DNA from: Maritimibacter sp.
GTDB lineage: Bacteria; Pseudomonadota; Alphaproteobacteria; Rhodobacterales; Rhodobacteraceae
Length of the DNA stretch: 7,187 nucleotides
Reading direction: 5' to 3'
NCBI GenBank assembly: GCA_020441225.1
Contig: JAGRMP010000529.1
Coordinates: 1 to 7,187, forward strand
Positions 5,744-7,187 of the stretch are shown piece by piece. The first letter of the stretch is position 1, and the number at the start of each line of letters is the position of its first letter. The notes under the pieces were generated by a model. The model did no database searches. It was not told the DNA's origin and saw only the letters and a program-made list of their open reading frames with translations. The position numbers and the translations under genes are program-made.

Positions 5744-5763
5744 AGTTAGCTCATGAGCTAACT
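5744..5763. promoter_or_regulatory. Perfect 20-bp palindrome, likely ArsR operator
   Basis: AGTTAGCTCATGAGCTAACT is identical to its reverse complement over all 20 bases. It lies directly upstream of the TTGACC -35 box of the arsR operon. A third AGCTAA half-site at 5737-5742 abuts it and makes AGCTAA-AAG-TTAGCT with its left arm. The size, symmetry and position fit a binding site for the dimeric regulator encoded next door. The assignment to that protein is inference. Confidence 0.7.
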
Positions 5764-5880
5764 ATTGTTTGCGGCGTGGAGATGCGTCTCGCGGGTCGCC
5801 AGGATGGGATGCGCGGCGTGCATCGGCTCGGATCGCGGTGCGGGTATGCTGTTGCGGTTCTGACCGCCGGGCGTGGTAAG

Positions 5881-5906
5881 AGACTACTCCCCTAGGGGAG
5901 CAGACT
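5881..5906. promoter_or_regulatory. C4-TA-G4 palindrome flanked by direct repeats
   Basis: CTCCCCTAGGGGAG (5887-5900) is a perfect 14-bp palindrome. AGACT occurs just outside it on both sides (5881-5885 and 5902-5906), offset by 21 bp, two helical turns. It sits at the boundary of the AT-rich island, about 220 bases before dnaE and 180 bases from arsR. The form is that of a dimeric regulator site; LuxR/NarL-type proteins are one possibility, not demonstrated. It resembles neither the arsR palindrome nor a terminator, as no T-tract follows immediately. Confidence 0.45.
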
Positions 5907-6084
5907 CATTTCTCAAATCTGAGATCAATCTTTTCAATACCTTATCAAATCAAGGTCTTCATCTTTCGTTTACGAACGCGGGCCCCTGCGTACCGCCCGC
6001 GCCGACCGGATTACGGATCCAGCCCTTTCCCGGGCGGCGGGGAGGCGGGCGCGACATCGGGGGCCGGAATCGCGCATTGCCGGC

Positions 6085-6113
6085 TTTTCCCCCGGCCCGC
6101 ACCCCCGTAGACT
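6085..6113 (+). promoter_or_regulatory. Weak candidate promoter for a leaderless dnaE transcript
   Basis: TAGACT (6108-6113) resembles a -10 box and ends seven bases before the ATG at 6121. TTTTCC (6085-6090) lies 17 bases further upstream as a poor -35. No Shine-Dalgarno is visible before the ATG, which would agree with leaderless translation. The evidence is thin. Confidence 0.25.
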
Positions 6114-6120
6114 CGCTCCC

Positions 6121-7187
6121 ATGTCCCAGCCCCCCCGATTCATCCACCTCCGCCTGCACACCGAATATTCGCTGCTCGAAGGGGCGGTGCCGGTCAAGAA
6201 ACTCGCCGGTCTCAGCGCGAAACACGGCATGCCCGCCGTGGCGGTGACCGACACCGACAACATGTTCTGCGCGCTGGAGTTTTCCGAATACGCCTCCGGC
6301 GCCGGCGTGCAGCCGATCATCGGCTGTCAGGTCACCACCCGTTACGACGACCCCGCCCCGGGCGAGACCCCGAAACCGCCCGCGCCGCTGGTGCTGCTCG
6401 CCCAGAACGAGGCCGGCTACGAAAACCTGATGAAGCTCAACACCTGCCTCTATGTCGACAAGCACGACGGGCTGCCGCAGGTCACGCTCGCCGATCTCGA
6501 GACCTATTCCGACGGGCTCATCTGCCTCAGCGGCGGGGCCGACGGGCCGGTGGGCAAGCTTCTGCAGGCGGGCCACCGGGCCGAGGCCGAGGCGCTGATG
6601 GCCCGGCTCGCCCGCGCCTATCCGGACCGGCTCTATGTCGAGCTCCAGCGCCACCCGGTCGAGACCGGCCAACTGCCCGAGCCCGAGCGGCTGACCGAGC
6701 GCGGCTTCATCGAGATGGCCTATGCGATGGAGCTGCCGCTGGTGGCGACCAACGACGTCTATTTCCCCGCCTCCGAGCTCTACGAGGCGCATGATGCGCT
6801 GATCTGCATCAAGGAGGGGGCTTACGTCGACCAGCAGGAGCCGCGCCGCCACCTGACGCCGCAGCACTACTTCAAAAGCCCGCAGGAGATGGCGACGCTG
6901 TTCGCCGATCTGCCCGAGGCGGTGGCCAACACCGTCGAGATCGCCCGGCGCTGCGCCTTCAAGGTGGCCAAGCGCGACCCGATCCTGCCCAAGTTTGCCG
7001 ATGACGAGGTCGAGGAGTTGCGCCGCCAGGCCTGGGAAGGGCTCGAAGCCCGGCTCGCGGTCATCCCCCATGCCGCGCCGGTCGAGGAATACCACGCGCG
7101 GCTCAAGTTCGAGCTCGGGATCATCGAACAGATGGGCTTCCCGGGCTACTTCCTGATCGTTGCCGATTTCATCAAATGGTCGAAGGA
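6121..7187 (+). CDS. dnaE: DNA polymerase III alpha subunit, N-terminal part (3' partial)
   Basis: This is the replicative polymerase that elongates both strands as the catalytic subunit of the Pol III holoenzyme. The window shows 355 residues of a family usually around 1,150-1,180, open to the right edge. FIHLRLHTEYSLLEGAV (residues 7-23) is the start of the PHP domain. It continues with LAGLSAKHGMPAVAVTDTDNMF and GVQPIIGCQV (residues 62-71) to about residue 270. The polymerase region has begun by MGFPGYFLIVADFIKWSK, which in DnaE directly precedes the conserved glycine-rich palm motif, lying just outside the window. The PHP start HLRLHTEYS matches DnaE1, not the error-prone DnaE2/ImuC type. 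The ATG at 6121 is chosen because the conserved N-terminus begins six residues later; there is no obvious Shine-Dalgarno. The gene diverges from the arsR operon. Confidence 0.95.
   Translation, partial: MSQPPRFIHLRLHTEYSLLEGAVPVKKLAGLSAKHGMPAVAVTDTDNMFCALEFSEYASGAGVQPIIGCQVTTRYDDPAPGETPKPPAPLVLLAQNEAGYENLMKLNTCLYVDKHDGLPQVTLADLETYSDGLICLSGGADGPVGKLLQAGHRAEAEALMARLARAYPDRLYVELQRHPVETGQLPEPERLTERGFIEMAYAMELPLVATNDVYFPASELYEAHDALICIKEGAYVDQQEPRRHLTPQHYFKSPQEMATLFADLPEAVANTVEIARRCAFKVAKRDPILPKFADDEVEELRRQAWEGLEARLAVIPHAAPVEEYHARLKFELGIIEQMGFPGYFLIVADFIKWSK

Larger units (their letters stand above)
5702..6120. other. Divergent intergenic region between arsR and dnaE
   Basis: The 419 bases between the divergent starts contain no convincing gene. 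Next to arsR lie the operon promoter and the 20-bp palindrome. From 5764 to 5880 there is mixed GC-rich DNA with only a short GAGA-N4-TCTC inverted repeat (5779-5790). At 5881-5906 is the C4-TA-G4 palindrome, flanked by AGACT direct repeats. From 5900 to 5980 is an AT-rich island with TCTCA-N4-TGAGA (5911-5924) and TTCGT-TT-ACGAA (5965-5976). The last 140 bases are GC-rich and lead to the dnaE start. I see no GTTC-N7-GTTC alphaproteobacterial LexA box, consistent with a housekeeping dnaE rather than an SOS polymerase. Confidence 0.65.

Noticed and set aside
4275..5756. A 493-codon open frame on the plus strand opposite the SRPBCC and ArsR genes
   Set aside because: It mirrors three well-supported minus-strand genes with family motifs and ribosome binding sites. 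Its own translation has no domain signature.
5974..5977. A GAAC tetramer suggesting a LexA/SOS box before dnaE
   Set aside because: No second GAAC/GTTC lies at the 11-base offset needed for the alphaproteobacterial box, and the gene is the housekeeping type.
5959..7095. A 378-codon open frame on the minus strand opposite dnaE
   Set aside because: The plus strand carries an unmistakable dnaE PHP domain over the same bases; the antisense product is a composition artefact.

Overview
The window is high-GC DNA from an alphaproteobacterium. The replicative polymerase start and the YbjN-family protein both read like Rhodobacteraceae versions (Rhodobacter/Rhodovulum/Paracoccus relatives). This placement rests on recognised protein sequence, not on a database search. 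Codon use is strongly GC-biased. The only AT-rich stretches are intergenic, near 3445-3560 and 5900-5980.

Layout, left to right. (1) 2-1075 (+) is the 3' part of a thiamine-diphosphate enzyme of the acetolactate synthase large-subunit-like family, entering from the left edge. (2) 1076-1409 is GC-rich intergenic DNA with a 15-bp tandem duplication. (3) 1410-3251 (+) is a complete family 20 glycoside hydrolase (beta-N-acetylhexosaminidase) with no signal peptide. (4) 3252-3667 is a 416-bp intergenic stretch with a 13-bp tandem duplication, small inverted repeats and an A-rich patch. (5) 3668-4171 (+) is a YbjN-domain protein, followed by a strong intrinsic terminator at 4249-4279. (6) A convergent minus-strand operon runs from 5701 down to 4383: an ArsR-type regulator, then two SRPBCC/AHSA1 proteins. 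The first two genes overlap by ATGA and the third follows after 27 bases. (7) 5702-6120 is the divergent regulatory region. It holds a perfect 20-bp palindrome, a related imperfect site over the arsR start codon, and a separate C4-TA-G4 palindrome at the edge of an AT-rich island. (8) 6121-7187 (+) is the 5' part of dnaE, the DNA polymerase III alpha subunit, running off the right edge.

The only unit with clear internal logic is the ArsR-SRPBCC-SRPBCC operon. Its regulator has no cysteine, so classical thiol metal sensing is unlikely. Two TTAG-N8-CTAA sites, centred 52 bp apart, bracket the likely promoter and suggest autoregulation. The two SRPBCC proteins are tandem paralogues with hydrophobic-ligand-type folds and unknown substrates. 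The other genes appear to be independent, mostly housekeeping or metabolic units. I see no CRISPR array, transposase, phage gene, tRNA or rRNA.
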